From the NCBI RefSeq assembly GCF_037126175.1, contig NZ_CP146986.1, positions 4,597,001 to 4,661,000 of the forward strand: a stretch of DNA of 64,000 nt. The letters are read 5' to 3'. Positions within the stretch are counted from its first letter, which is position 1; every line of letters begins with the position of its first letter. The DNA is from Pseudomonas sp. RSB 5.4 (lineage in GTDB: Bacteria; Pseudomonadota; Gammaproteobacteria; Pseudomonadales; Pseudomonadaceae). The notes below the pieces were generated by a model. The model did not search any database and had not been told where the DNA came from. It saw only the letters and a program-made list of their open reading frames with translations. This document shows, in pieces, positions 1 to 9,059 of this stretch. The translations under genes were made by a program, and so were the position numbers.

Positions 1-394
1 TACTGCGTTGCTGACTATGCCGGCGCAGTACGGCGGCGACTCGGGCTTTCAACTCGTTGGGGCGGAACGGTTTGCTCACGTAATCGTCGGCACCGGCGTT
101 CAGCGCCTGGACGATATCGCTTTCGCCGTCGCGGCTGGTCAGCATGATCGCGGCGGGTGGCGACTCCATGTGCTCACGGGTCCAGCGCAGCAGCGCCAGG
201 CCCGTCAGGTCGGGCAGTTGCCAGTCGAGGATCAGCAGGTCGAAAGTGTCCCGGCGCAACTGGCGCAGCAGGTCCTCGCCCCGCTCAAAGCTGTGCAGCG
301 ACCAGGGCTGGTCTCCCACCGCAGCCATCTGCTGCAGGGTTTGCTCGACCCGACGCAGTTCGGCGGGTTCATCGTCCAGTATCGCAACGCGCAT
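1..394 (-). CDS. Response regulator, receiver domain (3' end outside window)
   Basis: Reading from the ATG at 394 on the minus strand gives a CheY-like receiver domain of at least 131 residues. The acidic pair D7-D8, the phospho-acceptor D57 in a LILDW strand, T86-S87 and K108 in SKPF are all in place. The output domain would lie beyond the left edge, so the type (OmpR-like or other) cannot be stated. It is divergent from the histidine kinase starting at 563 with about 170 bp between them, so the two are probably partners in one two-component system. The shared gap should contain both promoters. The receiver assignment is firm; the partner and signal are inferred. Confidence 0.85.
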   Translation of the reverse strand, partial: MRVAILDDEPAELRRVEQTLQQMAAVGDQPWSLHSFERGEDLLRQLRRDTFDLLILDWQLPDLTGLALLRWTREHMESPPAAIMLTSRDGESDIVQALNAGADDYVSKPFRPNELKARVAAVLRRHSQQRS

Positions 395-562
395 ACGCGT
401 GGGTTCCTTGTTGCTTGGGCAGTGGCCGGCCACCATAACGGCTTGGCCTGTGCGGTGAAAGTAAGCAATCCACCATCGGTCGTCGTCCGCTATGATTCTT
501 CGGATCTACCTCCTCAGACCTGTGACCCATGAAACCATTCACTGTCACCTGCCCTGTTTGTC

Positions 563-2095
563 ATGAATAGCCCGCGTCGGCGTGAAAGCCGCGAGCCGAG
601 TCAGGTCCAACGCCTGTTTCGGCGGCTGGTCCGTGAGTGGTTGTGGATAAGTCTAGTGTTGTTACCGCTGACTGCCTTGTTGTCGTATCGCGCCCAGATC
701 AATTTGCACGACACGTCGCCGGGCTTGAGCGCATTGCTCTCGGTGGGGCTGGTGGCGTGTGTCCTCGGCTTGCTGCTGTGGCGCCCGCGCTGGGCGATCT
801 GGGTAACATTGGGCGGGGTGGCGTGCGTGTTGCTGGCCAGCGTCGGCCTGGCGGAAGTCCGGCACTGGTGGTCACCGACCCCATCGGCGCTCGGCATGTT
901 GTTCGGTTACCTGATCTGGAACTGGCGGCGCCTGAGCGTGGTGCTGACGTATTTTGGCTGGGAGCTGGCGCGGCTGGACCGCGAGCCGAAAGTATTTCCG
1001 GAACGGCGCCGCGCGCAATTAACCAGCGCCGACCAGCTGCAGGGCCAGATCATGGCGCTGGAGCAAGCGATGAGCCGCACCCGCGATACCCGGCGCTTCA
1101 TTGCCGACGGTCTGGAGTACCTGCCGGTGGCGACGCTGATCAGCGATCCCAAGGGGCAGATCCTCTTGGGTAATCGCAAGGCTCGGGTATTGTTCGATCA
1201 CCCGCTGGTGGGTGGCGACGTTCTCGAGCAACTGGCCCGTCTCGGTTACCCGGAGTTGTCCACAGAACCCCGCCCGGCATTGTCCACTCTGGCGCTGCTG
1301 GAGTTTCGCGATCACAAGGAGCGCAGCCTGCGTCTGGAGCGGGCGGCATTGCTGCCGGTGGACGGCGATACTCCCATTGGCTGGCTGCTCAGCCTCACCG
1401 ACCTGAGTGCCGAACGCGCCGCTGAAGAACAGCGCGGCGTACTGCTGCGTTTTCTGTCCCACGACCTGCGCGCCCCGCATTCGGCGATCCTTGCTCTGCT
1501 CGATGTGCATCGCCATCAGGCCGGAGCGGATTCACCGCTGTTCGAGCAGATCGAGCGCCAGGTCCGCCGCGCGCTGGAATTGACCGATGGCTTCGTGTTG
1601 CTGGCGCGGGCGGAATCCGAGGCTTACCAGTTTCAGCCCAGCCTGTTCGCGATGCTGGTGCTGGACGTGCTGGATCAGGCGTTGCCCATCGCCCAGCAGA
1701 AAAGCATCGAACTGCTGCACACGATGGACGAACAATCCCAGGAGCGTCTGGTCAACGCTGATCAAGGCCTGCTGACCCGCGCCTTGTTCAACCTGTTGGA
1801 AAACGCCATCAAGTACAGCCCGGCCGACACAACGATCGAGTTGAGTGTCAGTTGCCAGGGCGACTGGTTGCGCTGTGAACTGAGCGATCAGGGCAAAGGC
1901 ATCGCCGCCGAGGAATTGCCGGATCTGTTCATGCAGTACCGACGCTTTTCATCGGCGCAAGGTATCGATGGTGTGGGTTTGGGGCTGTCGATGGTCAAGG
2001 CAGTGGTCGATCATCATGGCGGCAGCATCGAGTGCCACAGCATCGTCGATCAAGGCACCACGTTCCGGCTGCAGTTACCGCTGATCGCTGAGTGA
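563..2095 (+). CDS. Membrane sensor histidine kinase, CHASE2-type architecture lacking the CHASE2 domain
   Basis: A 510-residue sensor kinase. Residues about 26-42 form one membrane segment and about 55-120 hold two or three more. A coiled stretch, a PAS-like region (about 180-285), a HisKA domain with H300 in FLSHDLRAP, and a HATPase domain follow, the last with NLLENAIKYS, SDQGKGI and a GLGLSMVK box. The helices followed by the WNWRRL...ELARL join are typical of kinases with a large extracytoplasmic CHASE2 domain of roughly 270 residues. Here the first helix runs after only about 15 residues into the next, so the sensor domain seems to be missing. The start is uncertain because no clear ribosome site precedes ATG 563. 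Likely partner: the divergent regulator at 1-394. Confidence 0.8.
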   Translation: MNSPRRRESREPSQVQRLFRRLVREWLWISLVLLPLTALLSYRAQINLHDTSPGLSALLSVGLVACVLGLLLWRPRWAIWVTLGGVACVLLASVGLAEVRHWWSPTPSALGMLFGYLIWNWRRLSVVLTYFGWELARLDREPKVFPERRRAQLTSADQLQGQIMALEQAMSRTRDTRRFIADGLEYLPVATLISDPKGQILLGNRKARVLFDHPLVGGDVLEQLARLGYPELSTEPRPALSTLALLEFRDHKERSLRLERAALLPVDGDTPIGWLLSLTDLSAERAAEEQRGVLLRFLSHDLRAPHSAILALLDVHRHQAGADSPLFEQIERQVRRALELTDGFVLLARAESEAYQFQPSLFAMLVLDVLDQALPIAQQKSIELLHTMDEQSQERLVNADQGLLTRALFNLLENAIKYSPADTTIELSVSCQGDWLRCELSDQGKGIAAEELPDLFMQYRRFSSAQGIDGVGLGLSMVKAVVDHHGGSIECHSIVDQGTTFRLQLPLIAE

Positions 2096-2103
2096 ACAGG
2101 TAC

Positions 2104-2134
2104 AAAAAAACCGGCTATATCAGCCGGTTTTTTT
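2104..2134. terminator. Bidirectional intrinsic terminator
   Basis: A short GC stem (ACCGGCT/AGCCGGT, loop ATATC) is flanked by seven A on the left and seven T on the right, so it can end transcription from both sides. It lies 9 bp after the kinase stop. On the other strand it follows the plsC stop at a distance of about 130 bp. Confidence 0.9.
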
Positions 2135-2249
2135 ACTTCCGAAAAAAACTTATGCACCTTTTACGGTGCTTTATGAGCTTGAGAAATATATAAGTAAATC
2201 AGTTACTTAAATTAAAGATTCAGGCCTTTTCAACAAAACCGTACACAGG

Positions 2250-2258
2250 TTATCCACA
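2250..2258 (+). promoter_or_regulatory. Perfect DnaA box (TTATCCACA)
   Basis: Exact 9-mer consensus in the gap between the kinase terminator and the plsC stop codon. It is one of 15 perfect copies in the first 25.4 kb of the window. The match is seen directly; DnaA binding is inferred. Confidence 0.6.
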
Positions 2259-2263
2259 AAATC

Positions 2264-3043
2264 TCAGACAGCCATCTGATCACTGGCTGCAGGCGCTTGC
2301 GGTGCCGGCGGAAGCGAACCCATTTCGCGCTGAGTCCGTTCGTTCCAGGCTTGTACCCGGTCGTTCAGATCGGCGATAGCGCGCGGGCCAGTGCCTTCGG
2401 CATACATCGGCTCGCCGATGACCACGGTGATCACGCCCGGCTGCTTGCCCCAGCCGATTTTCGGCCAGAATTTGCCGGCATTGTGTGCAATCGGCAGTAC
2501 CGGAAGCGCCGCATTCACCGCCAACGCGCTGCCACTGCGGGAGAATTTGCCGACGGTGCCGTAAGGAACGCGGGTGCCTTCAGGGAAGATCAATACCCAG
2601 ACGTTATCCTTGAGCAGTTCATCGCCTTTGGCGGCCACTTGCTTGAGCGCCGCTTTCGGGTTGTCGCGGTCAATCGCGATCGGCCGCAGCATGGCCATGG
2701 CCCAGCCGAAGAACGGCACGTACAGCAATTCACGCTTGAGCACCTGGCTCAAGGGCGAGAAATAAGCGGAGAGAAAGAACGTCTCCCAAGTGCTCTGGTG
2801 GTTCGACTGAATCACGCAGGGCCGATCCGGCACATTTTCCGCGCCTTTGATCTCGTAACGAATGCCGAGAAACACCTTGGTCAACCACAAGGCGCAACGG
2901 CACCAGTACACGTTGATGAAACGATAGCGCGCCTTGAACGGCAAAAAGGGCGCGATAAAAAAGCTCAGGCTGCACCACAGCAAGGCAGTGGTGCCCAGCA
3001 GCAGGTAAAAGAGGAAGATTCTGATGGCCTGCAGTATCGACAT
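2264..3043 (-). CDS. plsC: 1-acyl-sn-glycerol-3-phosphate acyltransferase (PlsC/LptA family)
   Basis: Transfers an acyl group to lysophosphatidic acid at the inner membrane to make phosphatidic acid. The N-terminus is a membrane helix (FLFYLLLGTTALLWCSL), followed by the acyltransferase motifs NHQSTWE (the HX4D block, here with Glu in place of Asp) and FPEGTRVP. I chose ATG 3043 (MSILQAIR), giving 259 residues and the usual family N-terminus. A GTG at 3088 in the same frame would add 15 residues. It is the last gene of the leftward glyQ-glyS-gmhB-plsC group and matches PA0005 in context. Confidence 0.9.
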   Translation of the reverse strand: MSILQAIRIFLFYLLLGTTALLWCSLSFFIAPFLPFKARYRFINVYWCRCALWLTKVFLGIRYEIKGAENVPDRPCVIQSNHQSTWETFFLSAYFSPLSQVLKRELLYVPFFGWAMAMLRPIAIDRDNPKAALKQVAAKGDELLKDNVWVLIFPEGTRVPYGTVGKFSRSGSALAVNAALPVLPIAHNAGKFWPKIGWGKQPGVITVVIGEPMYAEGTGPRAIADLNDRVQAWNERTQREMGSLPPAPQAPAASDQMAV

Positions 3044-3125
3044 GGCGACGTTTACCGTTACGGGCGATGCCCGACTGTTCAAGCGCACTCCCGATCAATC
3101 CCTGGTCAGGAACTTCAGAAGCACT

Positions 3126-3659
3126 CTAGTTGTGGATAAGTTCTGCGGCAATCGCCGCCAGATCGTCAAAAATCAGGGTGCCGACCGGAAGGGTCTTGCC
3201 CAGAGTTTTTTCGCCTTTCCCGGTCTTTACCAAAACGGGCTGTGAATCGACGGCTTTGGCGGCCTCCAGGTCACCAAGGCTGTCGCCGACGAACCAGACA
3301 TTCGTCAGCGCCACGTTGTAATGCTCGGCGATGGTTTTCAACATCCCCGGTTTCGGTTTGCGGCAATCGCAACCCTCATCCGGGCCATGCGGGCAGTACA
3401 CGATCAGCCCGACTTCACCGCCCTGCTCCGCCACCAGCTCGCGCAGGCGCGCGTGCATGGCATCGAGGGTGGCGAGGTCGTAATAGCCCCGAGCAATGCC
3501 CGACTGGTTGGTGGCCACCGCCACCGTCCAGCCGGCCTTGCTCAACTGCGCAATCGCTGCGATCGAGCCGGGCAAAGGAATCCACTCCTCCACCGACTTG
3601 ATATAAGCGTCGGAGTCGTAATTGATCACTCCGTCCCGATCGAGAATCAGCAGTTTCAA
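3126..3659 (-). CDS. gmhB: D-glycero-beta-D-manno-heptose-1,7-bisphosphate 7-phosphatase
   Basis: HAD-family phosphatase that removes the 7-phosphate in ADP-heptose synthesis for the LPS core. The N-terminal LILDRDGVIN carries the DxD nucleophile pair, ATNQSGIARG the second motif, and CPHGPDEGCDCRKPKPGM the zinc loop and Lys typical of GmhB. The start is taken as TTG 3659, with GAGGGA 7 nt upstream, which gives 177 residues beginning MKLLILD; there is no nearby ATG that keeps the family length. It sits 10 bp after glyS, so it is probably cotranscribed. Its last codons contain a perfect DnaA box (3131-3139). Confidence 0.92.
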   Translation of the reverse strand: MKLLILDRDGVINYDSDAYIKSVEEWIPLPGSIAAIAQLSKAGWTVAVATNQSGIARGYYDLATLDAMHARLRELVAEQGGEVGLIVYCPHGPDEGCDCRKPKPGMLKTIAEHYNVALTNVWFVGDSLGDLEAAKAVDSQPVLVKTGKGEKTLGKTLPVGTLIFDDLAAIAAELIHN

Positions 3660-3669
3660 CAGCAGTCCC

Positions 3670-5724
3670 TCAACCCAGCAGCGAAATGTCGGCAACCCCG
3701 AGGAACAGACCACGCAGGCGCGCCAGCAGCGCGTAGCGGTTGGCCCGGACCTTGGCGTCTTCGGCATTGACCATGACGGCGTCGAAGAACGCGTCTACCG
3801 GCTCACGCAATGCAGCCAGACGTGCCAGCGATTCGTTGTACTGACGCGCTGCGGCCATTGGCTGCACCGCCTGATCCGCTTGCTGGATCGCCGAGTACAG
3901 CGAGAACTCGTTGGCGTTGTCGAAGTACTTGGCCTCGACCACGGTCGGCACCGAGCCTTCAACCTTGCTCAACAGGTTCGATACACGCTTGTTCACTGCC
4001 GCCAGCGCTGCCGCTTCCGGCAGTTTGCGGAAGGCCTGAACCGCTTGCACACGCTGGTCGAAGTCCAGCGCCGAACCCGGCTTCAGCGCACGTACCGACA
4101 GGTAGGTGGCGACATCGACGCCTTCGTCTTCGTAACGCGCGCGCAGACGGTCGAAGATGAATTCCTGTACCGAGTCGGCCAGGCCGGCAGCCTTGACCTT
4201 GGCACCGAACGCATTCACGGCGAAGGCCACGGCGTCGTTCAGGTCCAGATCCAGCTGTTTCTCGATCAGGATACGCAGCACGCCGAGTGCCGCACGGCGC
4301 AGGGCATACGGGTCTTTGCTGCCGGTTGGCAGCATGCCGATACCGAAGATGCCGACCAGGGTGTCGAGCTTGTCGGCGATTGCGACGGCCGCACCGGTCA
4401 GGGTCGCCGGCAGTTCAGCACCGGCACCGCGTGGCATGTACTGCTCGTTCAGCGCCAGCGCGACGTCTTCCGGCTCGCCGTCATTGAGCGCGTAGTAGTA
4501 ACCGGCGACACCTTGCATCTCCGGGAACTCGCCGACCATTTCAGTGGCCAGGTCGCACTTCGACAGCAAGCCGGCACGGGCCGCCCACGAAGCATTGCCG
4601 CCGATACGTGCGGCGATGTACGCCGCCAGTTTCGACACGCGCTCGGCCTTGTCGTAGACGCTGCCGAGTTTTTCCTGGAACACCACGTTCTGCAGGCGCA
4701 GGTTGAAGTCTTCGAGTTTCTGCTTCTTGTCTTGCTTGAAGAAGAACTCGGCGTCGGTCAGGCGTGGGCGAACCACTTTCTCGTTACCGGCGACGATCTG
4801 CTGCGGATCCTTGCTTTCGATGTTGGCGACGGTGATGAACCGTGGCAGCAACTTGCCGTCGGCATCCAGCAGGCAGAAGTACTTCTGGTTGTCCTGCATG
4901 GTGGTGATCAGCGCTTCCTGCGGCACGTCGAGGAAGCGTTCCTCGAACGAGCACACCAGCGGCACCGGCCATTCGACCAGCGCGGTCACTTCATCGAGCA
5001 GCGCCGGCGGCACGATCGCGGTGCCTTCCTGACGGGTCGCCAGTTCTTCGGTGCGCTTGCTGATGATCTCGCGACGCTCGTTGGCATCGGCCAGCACGTA
5101 GGCGGCACGCAGGTCGGCCAGGTAGCTCGACGGCGAACCGATGCGCACGCTTTCCGGGTGGTGGAAACGGTGACCACGGGAGTCGCGGCCAGCCTTCTGC
5201 GCGAGGATGGTGCAGTCGATGACCTGGTCACCGAGCAGCATGACCAACCACTGGGTCGGACGCACGAACTCTTCCTTGCGCGCACCCCAACGCATGCGTT
5301 TCGGGATCGGCAGGTCGTTCAGCGAATCTTCGACGATGGTCGGCAGCAGGCTTGCGGTTGGCTTGCCGGCGATGTTCTGGCTGTAACGCAGTTTCGGGCC
5401 GCTCTGGTCGATTTCGCTCAGCTCGACGCCGCACTTCTTGGCGAAGCCCAGGGCTGCCTGAGTCGGGTTGCCTTCAGCGTCGAACGCAGCCTGACGCGGC
5501 GGGCCGTCGAGGTTGATGCTGCGATCCGGCTGCTGGGTGGCCAGCGCGGTGATCAGCACGGCCAGACGACGCGGTGCGGCGTAGACGGTTTTGCTTTCGT
5601 AGCTCAGGCCGGCAGTTTGCAGGCCCTTGTCGATACCGGCGAGGAACGCTTCAGCCAGGGTGTTCAGGGCTTTGGGTGGCAGTTCTTCGGTGCCCAGTTC
5701 AACCAGAAAATCTTGAGCACTCAT
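3670..5724 (-). CDS. glyS: Glycyl-tRNA synthetase beta subunit
   Basis: The 684-residue beta chain of the alpha2beta2 glycyl-tRNA synthetase. It starts [20 protein letters not shown], the family N-terminus, and contains the conserved [20 protein letters not shown] block. Length is normal for gamma-proteobacteria. Its ATG overlaps the glyQ stop by 4 bp (ATGA), implying translational coupling so that both subunits are made together. A 729-codon open frame on the opposite strand is only a codon-bias shadow. Confidence 0.97.
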   Translation of the reverse strand: MSAQDFLVELGTEELPPKALNTLAEAFLAGIDKGLQTAGLSYESKTVYAAPRRLAVLITALATQQPDRSINLDGPPRQAAFDAEGNPTQAALGFAKKCGVELSEIDQSGPKLRYSQNIAGKPTASLLPTIVEDSLNDLPIPKRMRWGARKEEFVRPTQWLVMLLGDQVIDCTILAQKAGRDSRGHRFHHPESVRIGSPSSYLADLRAAYVLADANERREIISKRTEELATRQEGTAIVPPALLDEVTALVEWPVPLVCSFEERFLDVPQEALITTMQDNQKYFCLLDADGKLLPRFITVANIESKDPQQIVAGNEKVVRPRLTDAEFFFKQDKKQKLEDFNLRLQNVVFQEKLGSVYDKAERVSKLAAYIAARIGGNASWAARAGLLSKCDLATEMVGEFPEMQGVAGYYYALNDGEPEDVALALNEQYMPRGAGAELPATLTGAAVAIADKLDTLVGIFGIGMLPTGSKDPYALRRAALGVLRILIEKQLDLDLNDAVAFAVNAFGAKVKAAGLADSVQEFIFDRLRARYEDEGVDVATYLSVRALKPGSALDFDQRVQAVQAFRKLPEAAALAAVNKRVSNLLSKVEGSVPTVVEAKYFDNANEFSLYSAIQQADQAVQPMAAARQYNESLARLAALREPVDAFFDAVMVNAEDAKVRANRYALLARLRGLFLGVADISLLG

Positions 5725-6674
5725 TGTGCAGCCTCCAGCTTGGCCAGTACTTCGTCACGCAGGTCCGGGGTCGCCATCGGGAAGCCCAGCTTGGCGCGGG
5801 CCAGCAGGTAGGCTTGCGCAACGGAACGCGCCAGGGTGCGTACGCGCAGGATGTATTGCTGACGCGCGGTCACCGAGATCGCGCGGCGTGCGTCCAGCAG
5901 GTTGAAGGTGTGCGAGGCCTTCAAGACCATTTCGTAGCTCGGCAACGGCAGCGGCTGGTCGAGTTCGATCAGGCGCTTGGCTTCGCTTTCATAGAAGTCG
6001 AACAGTTCGAACAGTTTGTCGACGTTGGCGTGTTCGAAGTTGTAGGTGGACTGTTCCACTTCGTTCTGGTGGAACACGTCGCCGTAGGTCACCTTGCCGA
6101 ACGGACCGTCGGCCCAGACCAGGTCGTAGACCGAATCCACGCCCTGCAGGTACATGGCCAGACGCTCGAGACCGTAAGTGATCTCGCCGGTCACCGGGTA
6201 GCATTCGATGCCGCCGGCCTGCTGGAAGTAAGTGAACTGGGTCACTTCCATGCCGTTGAGCCAGACTTCCCAGCCCAGACCCCAGGCGCCGAGGGTCGGC
6301 GATTCCCAGTTGTCTTCGACGAAGCGGATGTCGTGGACCAACGGGTCCAGGCCGACATGCTTGAGCGAGCCCAGGTACAGTTCCTGAAAGTTGTCCGGGT
6401 TCGGCTTCAGGACGACCTGGAACTGATAGTAGTGCTGCAGACGGTTCGGGTTTTCCCCGTAGCGGCCGTCAGTCGGACGGCGGCTTGGCTGCACGTACGC
6501 GGCGTTCCAGGTTTCCGGGCCGATGGCGCGCAGGAAGGTCGCGGTGTGGAAAGTGCCGGCGCCTACTTCCATATCGTAGGGCTGAAGTACCACACAACCT
6601 TGCTCGGCCCAGTATTGCTGGAGCGCGAGGATCAAGTCTTGGAAGGTACGCACGGCTGGCGTAGGCTGGCTCAC
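5721..6674 (-). CDS. glyQ: Glycyl-tRNA synthetase alpha subunit
   Basis: Catalytic alpha chain (317 residues) of heterotetrameric glycyl-tRNA synthetase. It contains [17 protein letters not shown] near the N-terminus and [19 protein letters not shown], both hallmarks of GlyQ. The start is GTG 6674, with AGGTGA 6 nt upstream; the frame extends further upstream but that part resembles no GlyQ. It is the first gene of the leftward operon and divergent from tag, with about 80 bp between the starts. Confidence 0.96.
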   Translation of the reverse strand: MSQPTPAVRTFQDLILALQQYWAEQGCVVLQPYDMEVGAGTFHTATFLRAIGPETWNAAYVQPSRRPTDGRYGENPNRLQHYYQFQVVLKPNPDNFQELYLGSLKHVGLDPLVHDIRFVEDNWESPTLGAWGLGWEVWLNGMEVTQFTYFQQAGGIECYPVTGEITYGLERLAMYLQGVDSVYDLVWADGPFGKVTYGDVFHQNEVEQSTYNFEHANVDKLFELFDFYESEAKRLIELDQPLPLPSYEMVLKASHTFNLLDARRAISVTARQQYILRVRTLARSVAQAYLLARAKLGFPMATPDLRDEVLAKLEAAQ

Positions 6675-6755
6675 GAAATTCACCTGTTTCTTGGGCTGCG
6701 ATTTAAAGAGCGGGAGTATACCCGATTCAGTCGCACCTCCACCCCCTGGAGCCTT

Positions 6756-7313
6756 ATGCCACGCTGCTTTTGGTGTACCGAAGATCCGCTGTACATGGCT
6801 TATCACGATCAGGAGTGGGGCACGCCGCTACGCGATGCGCAGGGTTTGTTCGAGTTGCTTTTGCTCGAAGGGTTCCAGGCCGGCCTTTCCTGGATCACTG
6901 TGCTGCGCAAACGCGAGCGCTACCGCGAGGTGTTGTACGGCTTCGACGTGCAGCGCGTGGCGCAGATGAGCGACGCGGAAATCGCTGAGTTGATGCTCGA
7001 TCCGGGGATCATCCGCAACCGCCTCAAACTCAATGCCGCCCGGCGTAATGCGCAAGCCTGGCTGGCGCTGGAAGATCCGGTGGCCTTCCTCTGGTCGTTT
7101 GTCGGTGACAAACCGGTCATCAATCATTTCAAGGATCGCAGCGAAGTCCCGGCCATCACCCCCGAAGCCGTGGCGATGAGCAAAGCCCTGAAAAAGGCCG
7201 GATTCACCTTCGTCGGCCCGACCATTTGCTACGCGCTGATGCAGGCCTCGGGCATGGTCATGGATCACACCCAGGACTGCGATCGCTACGCGCAGCTGGT
7301 CAACGGCGGTTAG
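6756..7313 (+). CDS. tag: DNA-3-methyladenine glycosylase I
   Basis: Excises 3-methyladenine from alkylated DNA. The 185-residue product has the zinc snap residues known from E. coli Tag: C4, H17, and the C-terminal pair H171 and C175 (HTQDC). The catalytic-pocket region [12 protein letters not shown] and the [13 protein letters not shown] segment are also present. ATG 6756 is preceded by GGAG. Divergent from glyQ and 40 bp upstream of the lpxL-type gene. Corresponds to PA0010 in order. Confidence 0.95.
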   Translation: MPRCFWCTEDPLYMAYHDQEWGTPLRDAQGLFELLLLEGFQAGLSWITVLRKRERYREVLYGFDVQRVAQMSDAEIAELMLDPGIIRNRLKLNAARRNAQAWLALEDPVAFLWSFVGDKPVINHFKDRSEVPAITPEAVAMSKALKKAGFTFVGPTICYALMQASGMVMDHTQDCDRYAQLVNGG

Positions 7314-7353
7314 AATGGCCGCCTCGCGCACAGCACAAAATCAGGAGTGACCT

Positions 7354-8241
7354 GTGGAAAAGTTTAAAGGCGCCTTGCTGGTAGGCGCTCTGCGGCTGTT
7401 TGCCCTGCTGCCATGGCGGGCCGTGCAGGCCGTGGGTTCGGCGATCGGCTGGATCATGTGGAAAACCCCCAACCGCTCCCGCGACGTGGTGCGGATCAAC
7501 CTCGCCAAATGTTTTCCACAGATGGACCCGGCCGAGCGCGAGCGCCTGGTCGGCCAGAGCCTCAAGGACATCGGCAAGTCCCTGACCGAAAGCGCCTGCG
7601 CGTGGATCTGGCCGGCCCAGCGTTCGATCGATCTGGTGCGCGAAGTCGAAGGCCTCGACATCCTCAAGGATGCGCTGGCCTCGGGCAAAGGCGTGGTCGG
7701 CATCACCAGCCACCTGGGCAACTGGGAAGTGCTCAACCACTTCTATTGCAGCCAGTGCAAACCGATCATTTTCTACCGCCCGCCGAAGCTCAAGGCGGTG
7801 GATGAATTGCTGCGCAAGCAACGCGTGCAACTGGGCAACAAGGTCGCTGCCTCCACCAAGGAAGGCATCCTCAGCGTCATCAAGGAAGTGCGCAAAGGTG
7901 GTGCAGTGGGCATTCCGGCTGACCCGGAACCGGCCGAATCCGCCGGGATCTTCGTGCCGTTCTTCGCCACCCAGGCGCTGACCAGCAAATTCGTGCCGAA
8001 CATGCTCGCCGGCGGCAAAGCGGTCGGCGTGTTCCTGCATGCCCTGCGCCTGCCGGACGGTTCCGGCTACAAAGTGATCCTCGAAGCGGCGCCGGAAGCC
8101 ATGTACAGCACCGATACCGAGGAATCCTGCGCGGCCATGAGCAAGGTGGTCGAGCGCTATGTCGCGGCGTATCCGAGCCAGTACATGTGGAGCATGAAGC
8201 GTTTCAAAAAGCGGCCGCCGGGCGAAGCGCGCTGGTACTGA
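7354..8241 (+). CDS. lpxL: Lipid A biosynthesis acyltransferase (LpxL/HtrB family)
   Basis: Inner-membrane acyltransferase (295 residues) adding a secondary laurate-type chain to lipid A. The SHLGNWE motif (HX4E) is the catalytic signature; IPADPEPAESAG and FVPNMLAGG further on match the family. The start is GTG 7354, with AGGAG 7 nt upstream. Gene order matches PA0011, one of two HtrB paralogues in P. aeruginosa, so the exact position acylated cannot be decided here. Confidence 0.9.
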   Translation: MEKFKGALLVGALRLFALLPWRAVQAVGSAIGWIMWKTPNRSRDVVRINLAKCFPQMDPAERERLVGQSLKDIGKSLTESACAWIWPAQRSIDLVREVEGLDILKDALASGKGVVGITSHLGNWEVLNHFYCSQCKPIIFYRPPKLKAVDELLRKQRVQLGNKVAASTKEGILSVIKEVRKGGAVGIPADPEPAESAGIFVPFFATQALTSKFVPNMLAGGKAVGVFLHALRLPDGSGYKVILEAAPEAMYSTDTEESCAAMSKVVERYVAAYPSQYMWSMKRFKKRPPGEARWY

Positions 8242-8257
8242 GCAAGTTGGCACACTC

Positions 8258-8324
8258 TGTGGATAACCTGTAGAAGCTGCCGCAGGCGGCGATCTGTTGA
8301 TCCTGCTTCTGCGGCTTATCCACA
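8258..8324. repeat. Palindromic repeat flanked by two DnaA boxes
   Basis: Just after the lpxL stop, GCCGCAG (8279-8285) pairs with CTGCGGC (8309-8315) around an inner GATC...GATC. The core resembles a repeat I recognise from fluorescent pseudomonads (AGAAGCTGCCGCAGGC...GATC). Perfect DnaA boxes lie at 8258-8266 (TGTGGATAA) and 8316-8324 (TTATCCACA), facing each other across the palindrome. It may act as a terminator, but there is no T tract. Confidence 0.6.
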
Positions 8325-8351
8325 GCCTCGTTCATTCAAGGGCGCATAAAG

Positions 8352-8591
8352 ATGTCCGAACACTGCAAATCTTTCCGCATCAAGATCACCCACGACAGCT
8401 TCGGCGAATGCCTCGGGCAAACGCGCAATCTGTCCACTACGGGGGTCTACGTCCAGCATCCGCGGCTGGCTTCGTTGCCCAAGGGCGCTGTGGTTTACGG
8501 GCAAGTGCAGGGCTTGCCCACGGGCGCGCCACGGGTGCGAATGGAAGTGGTGACGGTGGATGCCGAGGGCATCGGCCTGCGCTATCTCTAG
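8352..8591 (+). CDS. PilZ domain protein
   Basis: A 79-residue single-domain protein. The short beta-strand pattern with TRNLSTTGVYVQH near residues 25-37 fits the (D/N)xSxxG half of the PilZ c-di-GMP-binding signature. The N-terminal RxxxR half is not obvious, so binding is uncertain. It corresponds in position to PA0012, annotated as a PilZ protein. Its stop is one base from the stop of the convergent TPR gene. Confidence 0.75.
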   Translation: MSEHCKSFRIKITHDSFGECLGQTRNLSTTGVYVQHPRLASLPKGAVVYGQVQGLPTGAPRVRMEVVTVDAEGIGLRYL

Positions 8592-8592
8592 C

Positions 8593-8907
8593 TTATTGCG
8601 CCTGACGGTCGAGCTTCTTCAGAAACACCGCCATCTCCTTCTCGGCCTGCTTGTCGCCATGGGCGCGGGCGGCTTCCAGACCTTGTTCCCATGCCTGCCT
8701 TGCGGCGGCGTGATCGCCGAGTGCGAGTTGCGCCTTGCCCAATAGCTTCCACGCCGCCGAGTACTTCGGGTCGAAGCCGACACAGCGCTGGAAATGCTCG
8801 GCGGCTTTGGCGTTCTCGCCCAAATCCAGATAACCCTTGCCGAGGCCGAAGCGCAGCAATGAGTTATCCACACCCTTGGCGAGCATTTTTTCCAGGGATT
8901 CGAGCAT
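8593..8907 (-). CDS. Small TPR-repeat protein
   Basis: A 104-residue protein made of about two to three tetratricopeptide repeats (LLRFGLGKGYLDLGENAKAAEHFQRCVGFDP, then AAWKLLGKAQLALGDHAAARQAWEQGLEAA-type helices) with a charged C-terminal helix. No signal peptide, so probably cytosolic and protein-binding. Partner unknown. Same position as PA0013. A perfect DnaA box (8864-8872) lies within the coding region. Confidence 0.8.
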   Translation of the reverse strand: MLESLEKMLAKGVDNSLLRFGLGKGYLDLGENAKAAEHFQRCVGFDPKYSAAWKLLGKAQLALGDHAAARQAWEQGLEAARAHGDKQAEKEMAVFLKKLDRQAQ

Positions 8908-8965
8908 GGGCAGAGTCCTTTTCTGTGGAGTGTCAGGTGTTGATCGGTGTCAGTTATACCGCTTT

Positions 8966-9026
8966 CGCGAGCAAGCCCGCTCCCACATTTGGAATGCGTT
9001 CCCCTGTAGGAGTGAGCCTGCTCGCG
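8966..9026. repeat. REP doublet (REPIN-like)
   Basis: Two inverted 22-bp units (8966-8987 and 9005-9026) with the core GAGC(A/C)(A/G)GC..GCTC, ending in CGCG and a TGT(G/A)GGAG-type end. It lies between the TPR gene and trkA. Such doublets are mobilised in trans by RAYT transposases, none of which is encoded in this window. Confidence 0.85.
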
Positions 9027-9059
9027 ATGGGGCCAGGTCTGATCACGCAGTAATCCGGA

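Noticed and set aside
3622..5811. 729-codon open frame on the plus strand
   Set aside because: It lies opposite glyS, has no recognisable motifs and reads as the Gln/Val/Arg-rich shadow typical of GC-rich coding DNA.
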